DNA of 64,000 bases. Source: Stenocarpella maydis. Lineage: Eukaryota; Ascomycota; Sordariomycetes; Diaporthales; Diaporthaceae. The stretch spans positions 1 through 64,000 of the forward strand of contig NQMI01000136.1 of assembly GCA_002270565.1 (NCBI GenBank), in the 5' to 3' direction. Below the pieces are notes generated by a model. The model was not told the DNA's origin and ran no database searches. It saw only the letters and a program-made list of their open reading frames with translations. A program made the translations under genes and the position numbers. Shown piece by piece: positions 46,984 through 59,362 of this stretch (the first letter of the stretch is position 1; every line of letters begins with the position of its first letter).

Positions 46984-47433
46984 TCAAAGCCACAGTGAGA
47001 ATATAGATCTCGGGACTTAAGCACGCTGGCGTCTCATGCATAGGCGAGACGGTTGCGCCAGCCACTTTCACGGCACTTGCTCATGCAAAATCAGTACCAG
47101 GCTATAACAGGTCTCGAATATATGAACCCAGATTGGGCTCAAGCAGGGCTCAAAACCTACTGTAAGAGACTGAGATCAAGGCAGGGCGCAGTCCTACATG
47201 TGCAGTCGGGGTGGTATTAGCTGTCGGAGCGGTATGGGCTGTCACAGTATGAGCGAGTTCGCTCAACAACAAAATGGCTAACACAACGCGTAAACTCTGC
47301 ACAGTACCAGCCTCTTTATGTAAGAATGATAGACTTCTTCGAAAACCTAATGATTCGACATTTTACTCGTTATTTTTAACTCTGAGTCCTGTATCTCAAA
47401 TGCTCCTCAGTAGAGGCAGCAGATGTGCTCGCA
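46984..47433. other. Intergenic, 3' side of the SDR gene
   Basis: Sequence between the pseudogene and the stop codon of the minus-strand SDR gene. No coding signal is seen; it may contain the decayed end of the pseudogene. Confidence 0.4.
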
Positions 47434-48478
47434 TCAGGGCAATGTGTAACCACCGTCTATAATAAGGTTGGCACCTGCTGTCTCGTTAGTGGCCGCCGCA
47501 GAAAACTCTCACGAGGGTTCGTGACTAACCTGTCATGTAGCTGCTAGCATCAGACGCAAGGTACACATAAGAACCCTTGAGTTCCTCGGGCAGGGCCATG
47601 CGTCGCGCGGGAACCATGCTCAGCCACTTATCTACGACCACCTGAGGAGCACCCTCAAGGATATCCGTCATGATGAACCCCTGCCCGGTTCGTGTCAGCT
47701 TCTCGCTCTCTCTTTCTCTCTCTGGTTAAGTTGGCAGAGGTTCACTCACAGGCGATATGCAGTTGACCCTCGCAAAGTCCGCCCACTCCACCGCCAGGGA
47801 CTTGGCCAGGTGCACTTGCGCGGCCTTGCTGGCGTTGTAGGCGGCCTGCTTCTGCGGGATGTTGACCAGGGTCGCCGACACGGAAGCGGTAAAACTAGAC
47901 CGTCGTCCTCGAATCAGCAATACTCGCCCATCGATCCTCCTGGCCTGGAGGTCGCCTCACATTATACTACACCGGCTCTGCGCGTTGCCCTCTCTGCCGC
48001 CGTCCGCCTTCCACTGCCTCTCAAAAACCTGCGCAGCCGCCTGTGCCACCCAGAAGGTCCCGTGGAAGTTGACATCCAGGATCTCCCTGAACCTGTCCTC
48101 GGGGAAGTCGACCGCAGGGGTGTTGCTCGTTATGCCGGCGTTGGCGACGGCGATGTCGAGCCTGCCGTCGGGGCTGAGCTCCTTGTCGGCGACCACCTTG
48201 TTCACGGCCGCGACGACGTCTTCACGGCTCTTGACGTCGCACTTGAGCGCCTTGACCACCCTCCCCGTGGCGGCGGCAATCGAGGCAGCCGTGGCGTCGG
48301 CGTCGGCCGGCTTCTGGCTCGTGTATGTAACGGCTACGTTGGCGCCTGCCTCTGCGAGACCGCGGGCGGCTTCAAGTCCTATGCCACGGCAACCTCCCGT
48401 GACGAAGGCGACCTTGCCCGTGAGGTCAAAGTGGGAGAGCACTGGGCCCTTTGGGTCTGGGTGGTTGGCGAGGACCAT
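47434..48478 (-). CDS. SDR oxidoreductase, NADP-mannitol dehydrogenase-like
   Basis: Four exons: 48478-47973, 47894-47750, 47680-47530 and 47474-47434, giving 280 residues. Introns 2-4 junctions restore [12 protein letters not shown] and [16 protein letters not shown]. The classical SDR set is complete: TGGCRGIG at 27-34 (nucleotide loop), NAG at 113-115, SVS around 173-175, and Tyr188-N-A-S-Lys192. The ending GGYTLP and the [15 protein letters not shown] segment are typical of fungal NADP-dependent mannitol dehydrogenase and L-sorbose/L-xylulose reductase relatives. It would interconvert a ketose (fructose or a related sugar) and its polyol with NADP(H) in the cytosol. Intron 1 (GTGTAG...GTCTAG) has a weak donor and the join gives SRFTASVSA, so that junction is the least certain. 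Confidence 0.87.
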
Positions 48479-50764
48479 TGTGGCTGCGTAGGTCTATAAT
48501 CTGTGTTTGATAGGGATGTGGTATGATTTTCCCAGGACAAATCAAACTAATACTTACACTTGCGCCAAGAGACGCCCTAAATATTTACTTGTAAATATTT
48601 ATAAAACGACAAAGTTGAGAAAGCTAATTTTCGCACAGTTAAGGGTTGGAGAAACTGGGGACATCACCGCTGCGAGAACCCACAGTCTCAACCCCGCAAC
48701 CACCTTCTCGATGCATGAAGGTGGAGACCAGGCCGAGGTGTCATTTTGTATTAGCCTGAGCAGGCTGAGGGTTTATCAAGGAAGACGGAGATTCCAGACG
48801 TGAAAAAGACTGGACCGAGGCTGGATGGACCTATGGCGGAGGGCGGCAGGAGGGTTAAGTGACCATTGGATCAATTTGTTGGAATCTACGTCCACGTGCA
48901 GGCTTGCAAGATGGGGAGGTTCGAGGGTACCATGAGCTCGGGACCACGCCAAAGGAGGTTGATCTCGCGCGAGGCCGCCTGTGAGGAGGCAATATGAATG
49001 AGGCGTAAGTATCCTGGGCTGTCCAGTGCCCCCTTTACCGGATCTATTGGTGAGCTTCGGGTCTCGCAGCATAGCTTTTTTGAAAGTATCAGGACGTGGT
49101 GGATGCGCCGCGCGCCAGAGGAGCTGGGCGGCCGGTGCTCAGTTCCTAAACGTGGTCAAGGCCCTAATGAACTTCAGTGTGGCCTACCTTGCCCAAAACG
49201 GTGCTCTCTTCAACTCATCTACTCGTCATCCCTTGTACCGACCCTTTGGCTGGCTCGCGAGGCGAACACGAACTGCTCCAGGCTGCATGGAAGGCCCGGA
49301 AGGTCGGCGGCCAGTCATGGGTCCGAGATGGATACGTTCGGCCGTTGTACCCGGCCGAGGCTGGCGTACCTTCGCGCACTAACTAGACTGCAGAAAGCGA
49401 ACCTCGGAGCTTTTGCTGCGGAGGTTAAGTGGGCCTGAAGCAGCTTTTCACTACATGTCTTACCTTGAGTGTTGATGGGCTGGGCAGCCAACGGCCCAGA
49501 TGATGATCCAATCGTGTGCTGTTGGTAAGGCTGGACTGGACCACTGTCTAAGCCTTTGAGCCTGAGCTTTTCGAACTCGATGCCGCAGTGCCGTGGGGCC
49601 ACGGAGCACAGCTTTCGATCGCCTTCGGAGAGGCTTCGGATGATCGCCCGTCATCGCGGGACAGGGATGGTTCTGTTCGCGGCATGTAGTCAACCCATCG
49701 TTCCGTGCCTGCAGACGTCAGGCAGCCTATTGGGACCCGCCGGGAGGGGGTTTTGGTCGAAGGCGCTCGAGCCCAGGCAGAGAGCACCGGATATGACGAC
49801 ACCGGCTACAGACATGTGCTTTTGACAGCTCCCGGCCGGGGCAGGAGGGCTACACCAAAGAGATTGTCGGTGATGTCTCGGCGTAGGCCCCTGCCCTGGT
49901 GCGGAGGTCGGTAGGGCTGGCTGGCTGGCGTCCAGGTTTTCCCTCGTATGTGCTGTGGTTCCTGGAGCCATCCCACGCCTCTGGATCCCGGGCCAGGGGT
50001 TCCTCCTGATGCTACTGTAGCCGTCTACCTGCAGTAGGGCGGACGCCTGTCCAGGATGGCGTTGCGAGATGGCCGCTGTGGTATCGCGGGGGGCAAAACG
50101 CCACGGACACGAAATTTTCTTGACGTTGCCTTTGTCCTTGGTTCTGGCATGGCTCGGAGGTTGGTCGAGGCAAAGGCCATCTGGCTGACTCGCTCCAGGA
50201 GGAAAAGAGGTGAGAAAGTACAGTGTCTTGGACTGACTGCAAGCCGGGGGCGCGAGGAAAACCGGAGAAGATAAAGTGGGCTTGACGTGTGTCAACTGGC
50301 TGCTTGCTCTCTTCTTCCCGGAGGCGTGGCGGGGTGCTGTACCTCAGCACCTGGCCTGCTGCTTGTGGGGTTCCTCACCTGTGAGCGTGCTTCCCCAAAG
50401 GCGGGATCATCCCCCTCCCCCCTCCCCCCGTCTGCCCCCAGCTTGTCAGCCGGTAGGTGACTGGACTGGCTGGGGCTGGGGCTGGGGCTGGGGACTAGTG
50501 TAGCATGGTTGGGCGCCTGGCCTTGGGCTGCCGGGACCCTGCTGAGTAAAGAGCAAAACGGAGCACCGAGCCCGTAGCGCCCACTCACAGACCTGCCGTA
50601 AAACATCGTGAGTTTTGGTCCGCGGCCAACTTTTACCAACGTGTCACCCTCGCCCCCCAACCCTCCCTCCCTCCCACCCGTGCCTCGCATCCCTCACTGC
50701 TGCTCCTCCGCCCAAGGCCCCCGCGCCAACCCTCAGGCCTCCCCCCTCTCCCCATCGCTCCCTG
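48479..50764. other. Intergenic between divergent genes
   Basis: It contains the promoters of the SDR gene (-) and the LAC9-like regulator (+). Frames of up to about 200 codons occur on both strands between 49000 and 50300, but they lack domain-like sequence. A GGCTGG/GGGCTG iteration lies near 50466-50490, and C-rich runs lie near 50404-50430 and 50655-50690 in the leader of the regulator. Confidence 0.4.
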
Positions 50765-53590
50765 ATGACCATGGACGACAATTCCCCTCCCGGCGCCGAC
50801 ATGAGTGCCTCAGACGCCGGCCTCAACTCCAGCGACCTGAACCTTGGCGCCGCCTTCGGAGACCTCGACACCCCGCTGGGCTTCGCCGACCAGGCCTGCA
50901 AGGAGTGCCGCCGCCGAAAGTCAAAGTGCAACAAGGCCATACCGACATGCAACCTCTGCGTCAAATACCGAAGACACTGCCTGTATGAGAAGCACTCGCG
51001 CACTCCCTTAACCAGAAAGTGGGTCTTCCGTCTTCCCTTCCGTAGTACGTCAGTTGGAGAAACGACCGCCGGGCCATTTCATCGTCTTTGTCCCTGTCGC
51101 CTCCCGTCCCGGCCCGGCCAACCACACTGCCTCTTGCCCTTGTTGCCTTGCTCTCAACACCGCTAACCAGTCCCACAGGCATCTCACCGAGGTCGAGGAA
51201 AGACTCGAGAGGGCGGAGCACCTTGTGCGCCAGATGCGCGCGGTGCTGCCGCCTCACCTGCTGCCCCGCAAGAACGCATCTCCTGGCCAGGGGGCCCGGC
51301 CGCCTTCAGGTGATCCGTCCTTTGACTTCAGCAAGATTGATCAGCCCGGCTCGTCCTCCCACTCCTCGGAAAACGCCGAAGGGCAGGCCCACATAAAGCC
51401 GGACCCTTCTGATGATGCGCCTTGTGATGCCGAGGCTACTCCTGGCTCAACCGCTCCGCCCGCCCCGCCCGCCGTCGAAGTGAAGCCGCCGGGCGACCAC
51501 GGGCCCCAGAGGGAGCCCGGCCGCCTTGCGCCTCACCGCGTGCCTCAGAGGGGCATGTCCACCATCTTGGAGAGCCCCCCGGTCACCGACGACTTCGAGT
51601 GGGATGAGCAGGACAACATGGTGAACGCTGCCTTCTCCCCCGACATGAACGATCCCGACGACGCGGCCCTGGACGGCATGGCCTCGCTCACCGTGAGCGA
51701 GAAGGAGGGCGGCTACCTCGGCGTGGCCTCGGGGGCCGCCTTCATCCGGCTGCTGGAGCCCAGCATGCGGAGGAGGACCAGCCAGACGAGGTCGCGCCCG
51801 TCCATGACCTCGTATCCGTCCCTGACCATGCAGCCGAACCCCAACCGGCAGATCGCCGACATCATGATTGATGCATACTTCAAGCTCTTCCACCTCAACT
51901 ACCCCATCATCCACGAGCCGACCTTCCGGGCTCAGTTCTCCGAGATCATCCCACGCCCGCACGGAGACCCCTGGCTCGTCCTCGCCTACGTCGTTGCGGC
52001 CATTGGCGTCTGGAGCTCCGCAAAGACGTCGGACAACCTCGACCTCACCCTCTTCGCGCAGGCCAGGTCCATCCTGTCCTTCAATTTCCTGGAGCTCGGC
52101 AACCTGACGCTGGTCCAGGCGCTCACCCTCACCTCGAACTACCAGCAGAAGCGGGACAGGCCCAATTCGGCATACAACTACCTAGGCCTGGCCGTGAGGA
52201 TGGCAATGGGATTGGGTCTGCACAAGGAGTTTCAGGGATGGAACATCTCGCCGCTGAATATGGAGATCCGTCGTCGGGTGTGGTGGTCTCTCTGCGTCTT
52301 CGACTGTGGCGCTACAATCACCTTCAGCAGGCCGCTCACGTGGCCCTTTGACGGTGTCGAGGTGTCCCTGCCAAGGAACGTCCATGATAGGGTACGTGTT
52401 GCTCTCGCGGTGCCGCCCACGGACCTGCTACTGACACTGACGCCAGGAGCTCACGCCAAACTCGCTCAACTACCCTCCCGAGTCGGACGACACCACACCG
52501 TACACTGCGGTACGGACACAGGCAGCCTTCCATCTCGCCACCAACTTCATCTACACAAGAGTCATCGGCAAGCCCCTGCCGAGTGCTGAAGAGCTTGTGG
52601 AGCTGGACAAGGAGCGCATCGAGCCCTGGCTCAAGAGTGTTCCTCCCTACTTTGCCGAATCCGCAAAGGTTCCGCCCAAGTACACCTTTGCGCACGTCAC
52701 CATCAGCTGGCGCTACCGCAACTTCCGAATCATCATGTACAGGCCGTTTGTCATCCGAAAGGCCTTTCGAGCCCGAGATGGCCGAAACCTAGACGAGACC
52801 CCGGCGAGCCTGCATGCGTACAACACCTGCCTCGCCGACGCCAAATACTCCATCCAGTCCATCAGCAACTACTGGGTCAACTGTGAACAGGGCCGGATGG
52901 CAGCATGGTATGCACTGTAAGTACCACGTATCCGACCCTGCACGTACGGGCCCCACGCTGATCATGAGCCGTAGGTACTTTATATTTCAGGCAGCCCTCA
53001 TCCCCTGTATATGCCTCCGCAACCTACCCTTGTCGGACCAGGCCGCCGACTGGCGCCAGCAGATCACCATGACCCTCCAGATAATAGCCGGCCTCGCGCC
53101 CTTCAACGCCAGCGCACAGAGGTGCTACGGCGTCATCGCCGAGCTATGTGGGCGGTACCTGGACCAAGTGCCGCCGCCTTTCCCGCAGGCATCGCCTAGT
53201 CCCAACGCTGCCATGCCTTCAATGGGTGCCGGCACACCCTCCAACGGCCATACTATGGCGGCTCATGCGGGAAACAACAGCAGTGGTCACCACCACAGCG
53301 GAAGCCGGCATATGCAGCAGCCGCAGCAGCAGCAACCGCAGCAGCAGCAGCAGCAGCAGCAGCACAACCAGCATCAGCACCAGCAACAGGACCCATACCA
53401 GCAGCACATGGACGAGATGATGCTCCCCATCGACGAGAGCCCCCAGACGCAGATGAACAGCGTGTACCCTATGATGTGGCCCAACGTGCCGGCATTCGAG
53501 GCTGCGGACCAGTTCATGGACGATGCGTGGATGGACTTTTTGGGGGCCGAGGGCGGAGCGACGCCAGACCGCGGCTGGTACGGGCATTAG
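50765..53590 (+). CDS. GAL4/LAC9-type Zn(II)2Cys6 regulator
   Basis: Four exons: 50765-51018, 51179-52391, 52447-52916 and 52975-53590, giving 850 residues. The cluster Cys45, 48, 55, 62, 65 and 72 (ACKECRRRKSKCNKAIPTCNLC) is followed by EKHSRTPLTRKHLTEVEERLERAE. That linker plus dimerisation helix is the hallmark of the GAL4/LAC9 subgroup; intron 1 lies inside it. The middle homology region (fungal-specific TF domain) spans about residues 280-640: YFKLFHLNYPIIHEPTFRAQF, NYLGLAVRMAMGLGLHKEF, EIRRRVWWSLCVFDC. The C-terminal part has a Gln/His-rich tract encoded at about 53310-53400 (12 or more CAG/CAC codons) and an acidic end (FMDDAWMDFLG), a likely activation segment. Relatives are annotated as lactose or galactose regulators, but in filamentous fungi targets differ, so the sugar is not inferred. 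Confidence 0.88.
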
Positions 53591-55859
53591 ACACACGCGT
53601 TGGCTGTCGGGTTTATTCTGGGACAAATCCCTTTTTTTTCCTTCTTTTTCCCCCTTTCCCTTTCTCGCACCAATCTGCCAAGAGCTGGCTTAGCGGCGTT
53701 GTTCGGACATGGGCGTCGTGTAGATGATGCGACGGGAGGTATATACCGCTTGGGTGCAGCGTTGCTTTGATATCCGATGTACGGAACTTTGATGGGGAAT
53801 CTGGGCCAGGATACCCTCAGAGGCGTGGGGTTTGATCATATTAGATTGGGAGGACATATAGAGACTTGCAGCGGTACACCTAGAGGCGTCGGCAAGGAGC
53901 ATTCTGGGGCCCGGACCCACCTCAAGGTGCATTGTATTTGGGCAGGTATAAAGCAATTGACCGAGATACCAACCACGCGAGTACCTGACGTGGCGTTATA
54001 TCAGTTTGGGAGATGAATCCGGTCATGGGCTGCGCATGGTCTGAGATAAAGGGACAACTGGTACTTGCAAGCATAATAAGGCTGAGTGGGCGCGACTGTG
54101 AGGACAAAGCCACTGGGGCACGGACATACTGGTAGTTAACCCGAATGTTTGCAGTGTTTAACGCAATGGGTGCTCTCTCCCCGCCAATGTCACACAACAA
54201 GCCCAGGAACGCGAACTTCTTTGTTCCCTTGTTCCCGTCTTCTTGCTCAGATTGATTCTGCCGACTACCCTCCGGCGGGTCCAAACGGGTATCAAAAGGT
54301 TTCCCTCTGGATCAACCACGTACCCCAGCACACGTATCGCTATCCGATCACGACCAGATGCCGGGCTAGGTGATGGGAGTCACGATCATGACGACCACCA
54401 TCATCGGTCGCTAATCTTGCTTGCCTAGCCGTTTGCCTCCCTGGCTCCTGCGGCCCAATCGGCCGGAGCAATGAGTGGCCAGGGTGTGTTGTGGGGCCAG
54501 GGGGAGGAGACGGGACGGTGGATATGGAAACCAGGCTGGGTTTTTCTTCTTGTTGGACGTGAATAACTCACCCAGTGCTCTAGACAAAATGCATTGGCCA
54601 CAGCCTTTACCGAGTACTGTCTCTTGTGGGACCAGAAACATTATTGTTGTTCCGGCCTAGTAGGTCTGTATCAAAGTCTCGAATGGGGTCGGGAATCAGC
54701 AGAGGCGGAGGGGCCGCAAATGGAGATTTGCCACGACGTCCTCCAGTCGGCTGTCGGTAGGCTGACGGTGAGGTGGGGGTGCACTTGGAAACACACGTGG
54801 CTTAGCTGCCCTCTCGACGCCAGTCTGTCTTGTCTGTCTGTCTGTCTGTCTGTGTGTGTGTGTCGAATGGAGGAATCATGGAATGGGGCTATAGTTTGCA
54901 CCCTGGTTGCGGGATGAGATCATGGTCAAGGCTGACCATTGTACATATACTATGTACGGAGTACGGAGTACTAGCCGAGGGTGGCTTGGAAGTTGGATTT
55001 GCCTTGGCTCGCCCGCCCTGTAACGGAGGTGGAGACGGCGCCGATCGCGCGTGTGCCGTCAGCCGGTCCGCTGGGCGCCAAAAAACGGCACCCCACCTGC
55101 CCACAGCCCTGTCCAGCCAGCCAGCCAGCCTGGGATGCACCTGCCAAGGAAGCAAGCAAGGCACCGGGTGACGGTCTGCCGTCCAACCGGAGCCCCGAGG
55201 GAGGATATACCTACTTAGTGTAGGTAGTTGGTAGTGTGCAAGGGAGAGACAGGTCGATGAGATCAAGCGATGAGATCAGCACCGTCGGCAAGGGACCAAA
55301 CCCCAGAGGAGGGAGGAGCAGCCAACATGCATGTAAGGGACCTGCAGCCCGCCTCCGCATCTCACCTGAGCCGACAAACCAGCACCACCAGTTTGACCCA
55401 GAAGGATCATCCCAGCTGAGCCCACAGGCTTTCTTTCTATTCCCAGGCACAACACCAGTCCGTCCCCGTCTCATCTCATCTCCTCTGCACTGGGCTTCTT
55501 ATTCACAGCAATCCCGTGCGCCCAACGAGCCAGCCTCTCCCCGGGTCGGTAGTCTAATCTGCCCCGGCGAAACAAAACAAGGAAAGAAGAAGAAAAAAAA
55601 CCACAACCCCGTCGCCCTCGGACTTGATCGACCCGGAATCTCCCCGACCTGGGAACCCGACCCTATACCAAACAAAGCCTGAACTAGAACCACACACGCC
55701 TTCCTCCACCCTTTTGCGACATCTCGCCCCGTGCTTCTCCCTCACTCCAGTTGCTTGCATCGCATCCATCTTCACAGTCGCTGTTCCAATCGCCTTGCCC
55801 AGACTTTGCGACGTCACCCAACTCGGCTCCCTCTGCAGTCCAAGCACACACGCTCCAAA
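53591..55859. other. Intergenic with microsatellite and TACGGAGTA motif
   Basis: No convincing gene. There is a TGTC run followed by a TG run at about 54828-54861, and TACGGAGTACGGAGTACT at 54955-54972. The last about 600 bp, rich in C, A and short pyrimidine runs, look like the promoter and leader of the gene at 55860. Confidence 0.4.
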
Positions 55860-56867
55860 ATGCCCATCCGGAACCCCTTCACCCGCCGTCCCCAGGCCGA
55901 CGAGGCCTTGCGCCCGCCCTTGAGCATCGACCCTCCGCTCAAGACCCCCCCGGGCTTCGAGCGCGTTGACACCGTCGGCTCAAAGGCCTCGTCCGCCGCA
56001 TTGAGCATCAGCAGCCGCCGCTCCAATGACACCGGAGAGTACAAGATGTCGGGTATGTCGAACCACCTCCGCCGCATGAACCATCACGCCATGCCAACCA
56101 TGCATCATCACATGCCCCCCCCCTCCCAACCCGCTATCGATAATGCCTCTCATTCAAGCTCCGTTGCTAACAATTCCCGGGAATTCCGCAGTGGTCAATG
56201 ATAGCGGCGTCTACCTGCCCCCCTCGCCCAGCGAAGACAGGCCCTCGTGGCCCCGTCGCTACATGTCGCGCAACTCGACCGACACAAGGAGCGACGTCGG
56301 CGAGATAGAGCATTTCGGCATCTCGCGGGAGTCATTCGACTCATACCGCCGTTCTTTTGTATGTCACACCAACACGTCCCCCTTGCCCCCGCCTGGTCCG
56401 AGTAGTGCGACTGACCTGCCCGTCACGTCCAGGATGTTTCCGCCCGTTCTCCTGTTCCCGCCAATGAGCCTTTCCCGACCCGACGGTCAATGGACTCGGC
56501 GCGCTACCAGCGCACGCGCATGCCCCGCCAGCGCCTCTTTGAGCGCGAACCCCCGACGTCCGAAGAAGGCGAGGGCTTCGGCGAGGGCTTCGAGGAGGTG
56601 GGACTGAACGACGACCACAAGGCTCAGCCGCAGCAGGGCCAGCCACCCAAGAAGCGAGGCTTCTTTGCCAAGTTCTCGGACCACAACAACCAGGAAAACC
56701 CCCACTCGCCCGTGGCCTCACCGTCTCCGACTACGTCGAGGTTCTCCATCCTTCCAGCCCGCAAGCGAGGCCAGAGCGGCCAGGGCGCCGAGCTGGGCCA
56801 GGTGGAGAGACCGAGGTCTCCCGCCCGAGATCGTGAGATGACAGACGTGCAGCCGGTAGAGGCCTAG
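55860..56867 (+). CDS. Small conserved fungal protein, unknown function
   Basis: Three exons: 55860-56052, 56192-56358 and 56433-56867, giving 264 residues. Introns are GTATGT...GCAG with a CTAAC branch site, and GTATGT...CCAG with CTGAC. The protein starts MPIRNPFTRRP and is basic, Ser/Pro-rich and disordered. Conserved-looking blocks are TPPGFERVDTVGSKASSAALSISSRRSNDTGEYKMS, GVYLPPSPSEDR (across the first splice) and PKKRGFFAKFSD near residue 195. There is no signal peptide, membrane span or known domain. Compact genes with this N-terminus occur across Pezizomycotina; I know no function. Many SR/SP sites suggest phosphorylation. Confidence 0.7.
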
Positions 56868-57643
56868 CTCACCGCTATGGGGACGGCCGTCGGAACGACC
56901 ATTGCGACGACTAGCCAGCTGGTTGCTGACACCACGAGAGAAGGCTTAATGGGGAACGACATCAACGCTTGATACGGATACCTGGAACAATGTCTATATA
57001 TGTTGGCTGCTCGAAAGACGAGACCAAGCTGGCAAGTTCCAACCGCGACCGTGCTGCAGGGGCTAGCTTATAGATCATTTAGCATCGCTTGCTGCCGCGA
57101 CCCTTCTTATTAGACCTGGGCCCAGGCGGGCGGTCACCAGATATGGGGACACTGGCTGAGAAAGCGGCAGCTAGGAAACGGAGTTTGGGGTGCGGTCCCT
57201 TTTTTTTTTTTTTCTTTTTTTTTTTTCTTCTTTGGAAAAAGAGAGACGCAGACATGAACTATGTGCTACACAGGGGAGGGATGCGTCATCATCACTCGCT
57301 CTCATACCTAATGAACTGATAATTGTAGAAAGACAAGATCTGAACCAGTCAGCGCATGACCTGACTTGACATTAATGACATGTCAGATTCCACCGGCCCT
57401 AGGCTGTGATGCCCGCTCCGCAGGGGGGGGGGCGTTGCGATGCCACGATTGCCTCGGCCATCAACCCGCCCCGCTATCGGCGCGGGACGGATCGTCCATG
57501 ACGCCATGTGGGAATGACTCAATTGACTGCTGTGACTCCCCAAGCCGGCCTACGTGACTGTCAGCCACCCCGCGGCTTTCAATCCGAGTGACCCAAGGCA
57601 CTCATCCCGTCAACTCTGCGCAGCACAACCCACCCCTTCTGCC
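56868..57643. other. Intergenic, poly-T run
   Basis: 3' UTR of the upstream gene and promoter of the PLP enzyme gene. A T-rich run with two C interruptions lies at about 57199-57231. No coding signal is seen. Confidence 0.45.
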
Positions 57644-58982
57644 ATGGCCCAGCCCGGAACCAACGGCAACCACCCGGGCGGACTGCCGGCGGGCGAGTCG
57701 GGCCCGGCCGCGCCCGAGAGCACCACCGAGGGGCCGGGGGCGCTGGCCGCCCGGTTCGGCGACTACAAGCTGGGTCTCTCGTCGCTCTCGGTGCACGCCG
57801 ACGACTACATCAACAACCACCGGGCGGTGGCCCCGCCCCTGCACCTGAGCACGACGTTCCGGTACAACGACGACCCGGACCGCCTGCGCGTGTGGGACAA
57901 CACGGACGACAGCGCCCCCTACGACAGCCACATCTACAGCCGCGACAGCGCCCCCAACACGACGCGCCTCGAGGCCCTGCTCTCGGCGCTGCTGGGCGGG
58001 CCCGCCGTCACCTACTCGTCCGGGCTCGCGGCCTTCCACGCCCTGCTCGTCTTCCTCAACCCGCGCCGCGTCGCCATCGCCGGCGGCTACCACGGCTGCC
58101 ACGGCGTCGTCGCCCTCGTCGCCAAGCTGACGGGCCTGCAGAAGGTCGACCTCGAGGACCCGGCCGCGCTGGCGGCGCTGCGGCCCGGCGACGTCGTGCA
58201 CGTCGAGACGCCCCTCAACCCGACGGGCGAGGCCCGCGACCTCGAGCACTACTCGCGCCGCGCGCGCGAGCTGGGCTGCTACCTCACCGTGGACGCCACC
58301 TTTGCGCCGCCCCCGCTGCTGCGGCCCTTCGACTTTGGCGCCGACGTCGTCATGCACTCGGGCACAAAGTACTTTGGCGGCCACAGCGACATGCTCTGCG
58401 GCGTGCTGGCCGTGAGCCCCGCGCGCGAGGAGGGCGGCCACGCGTGGAAGAGGGCCCTGCTGGGCGAGAGGCTGTTCCTGGGCAGCGTCATGGGGAGCAT
58501 GGAGGGGTGGCTCGGCGTGCGCAGCCTGCGGACGCTGGAGCTGCGCGTCCAGAGGCAGAGCGCCAGCGCTTCGAGCTGGTGTGGCTCGACGGCGGGTGCG
58601 CGGCGGCACGGCGCGGGGCGGCGGCGACAGCCCCGTGGCGAGGACGGTCGAGAGGCTGCAGCATGCCAGCCTGCAGCCCGAGGCGGCGCACGAGGGCTCG
58701 TGGCTGCGGAGGCAGATGCCCCGCGGGTGGGGCCCCGTCTTCAGCATCGTCATGCGCGAGGCCGACCACGCACGGCGGCTGCCCAGCAAGCTGCACCTGT
58801 TCCACCACGCAACGAGCCTCGGCGGCGTCGAGAGCCTCATCGAGTGGCGCGCCATCACGGACAGGAACATCGCCAGGACGGTGCTGCGCGTCAGTGTTGG
58901 TGTCGAGAGCTGGGAGGACCTCAGGGAGGATCTGTTGCAGGGGTTGAGGGCGCTCCTGGACGAGGACAGCCGGAGGAAGTAG
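57644..58982 (+). CDS. Cys/Met-metabolism PLP enzyme, frame disturbed
   Basis: ATG 57644 opens a frame with the cystathionine gamma-synthase/beta-lyase fold: SVHADDYINNHRAVAPPLHLSTTFRY, YSSGLAAFHALL near 124, ETPLNPTGEARD near 188, VDATFAPPPLLRPFDFGADVVMHSGTKYFGG with Asp217 and the PLP Lys242. It most resembles the eukaryotic group of yeast YHR112C. The frame loses homology after RTLELRVQRQS near 58560. A second frame reads RFELVWLDGG (58570-58600). A third frame reads GDSPVARTVERLQHASLQ... to TAG 58980-58982. Two small indels would explain this. A 52 nt intron at 58579-58630 (GTGTGG...GACAG) would also restore phase, but it has no branch site and removes the family-like LVWLDG segment. The enzyme would act in transsulfuration or a related sulfur amino acid step. 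Confidence 0.75.
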
Positions 58983-59362
58983 GTGAAATCCTATGCATGG
59001 TTGGAACTCATGCCGGTGGGCCAAGAGCTCCTGCATGTCCGCTGGCACACTGCGGTGAGGCCCTCGTCTCCCTATCAAGCCCTCGTGGGCGGGTGGAAGC
59101 CCCCAGCACTTGCTACCGGTATGGTGTTGGAAGCAATACCAGTTCAGACAACAAAACATCCACGTCAGGCATTTAGAACAAGTCACAAATCAAACAGACT
59201 AGACATGGTCCCTTACAAGAGATTTCCAGTACAGACAACCATCTCTGACCCACCTATTGTCCCCTATGAGACCAGCACTAAAGCAAAAGCCACAGACTCC
59301 TTTACTTTCCGTCTCCCGCCAGCCTTCGGACCAGAGTTGTCGAGGTGCCGTCATCGTCCGGC
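58983..59362. other. Intergenic between convergent genes
   Basis: 3' UTRs of the PLP enzyme gene (+) and the ABC transporter gene (-). No further feature is seen. Confidence 0.5.

Noticed and set aside
49690..50295. 201-codon minus-strand ORF in the intergenic region
   Set aside because: Composition looks random (many Pro, Ser, Arg), overlapping ORFs on both strands, no motif.
58579..58630. 52 nt intron in the PLP enzyme as the main model
   Set aside because: Phase fits, but there is no branch site, the donor is weak, and it removes a family-like segment; kept only as an alternative.
57602..58870. 422-codon minus-strand ORF
   Set aside because: Antisense of the PLP enzyme; Arg/Ala/Val-rich shadow.
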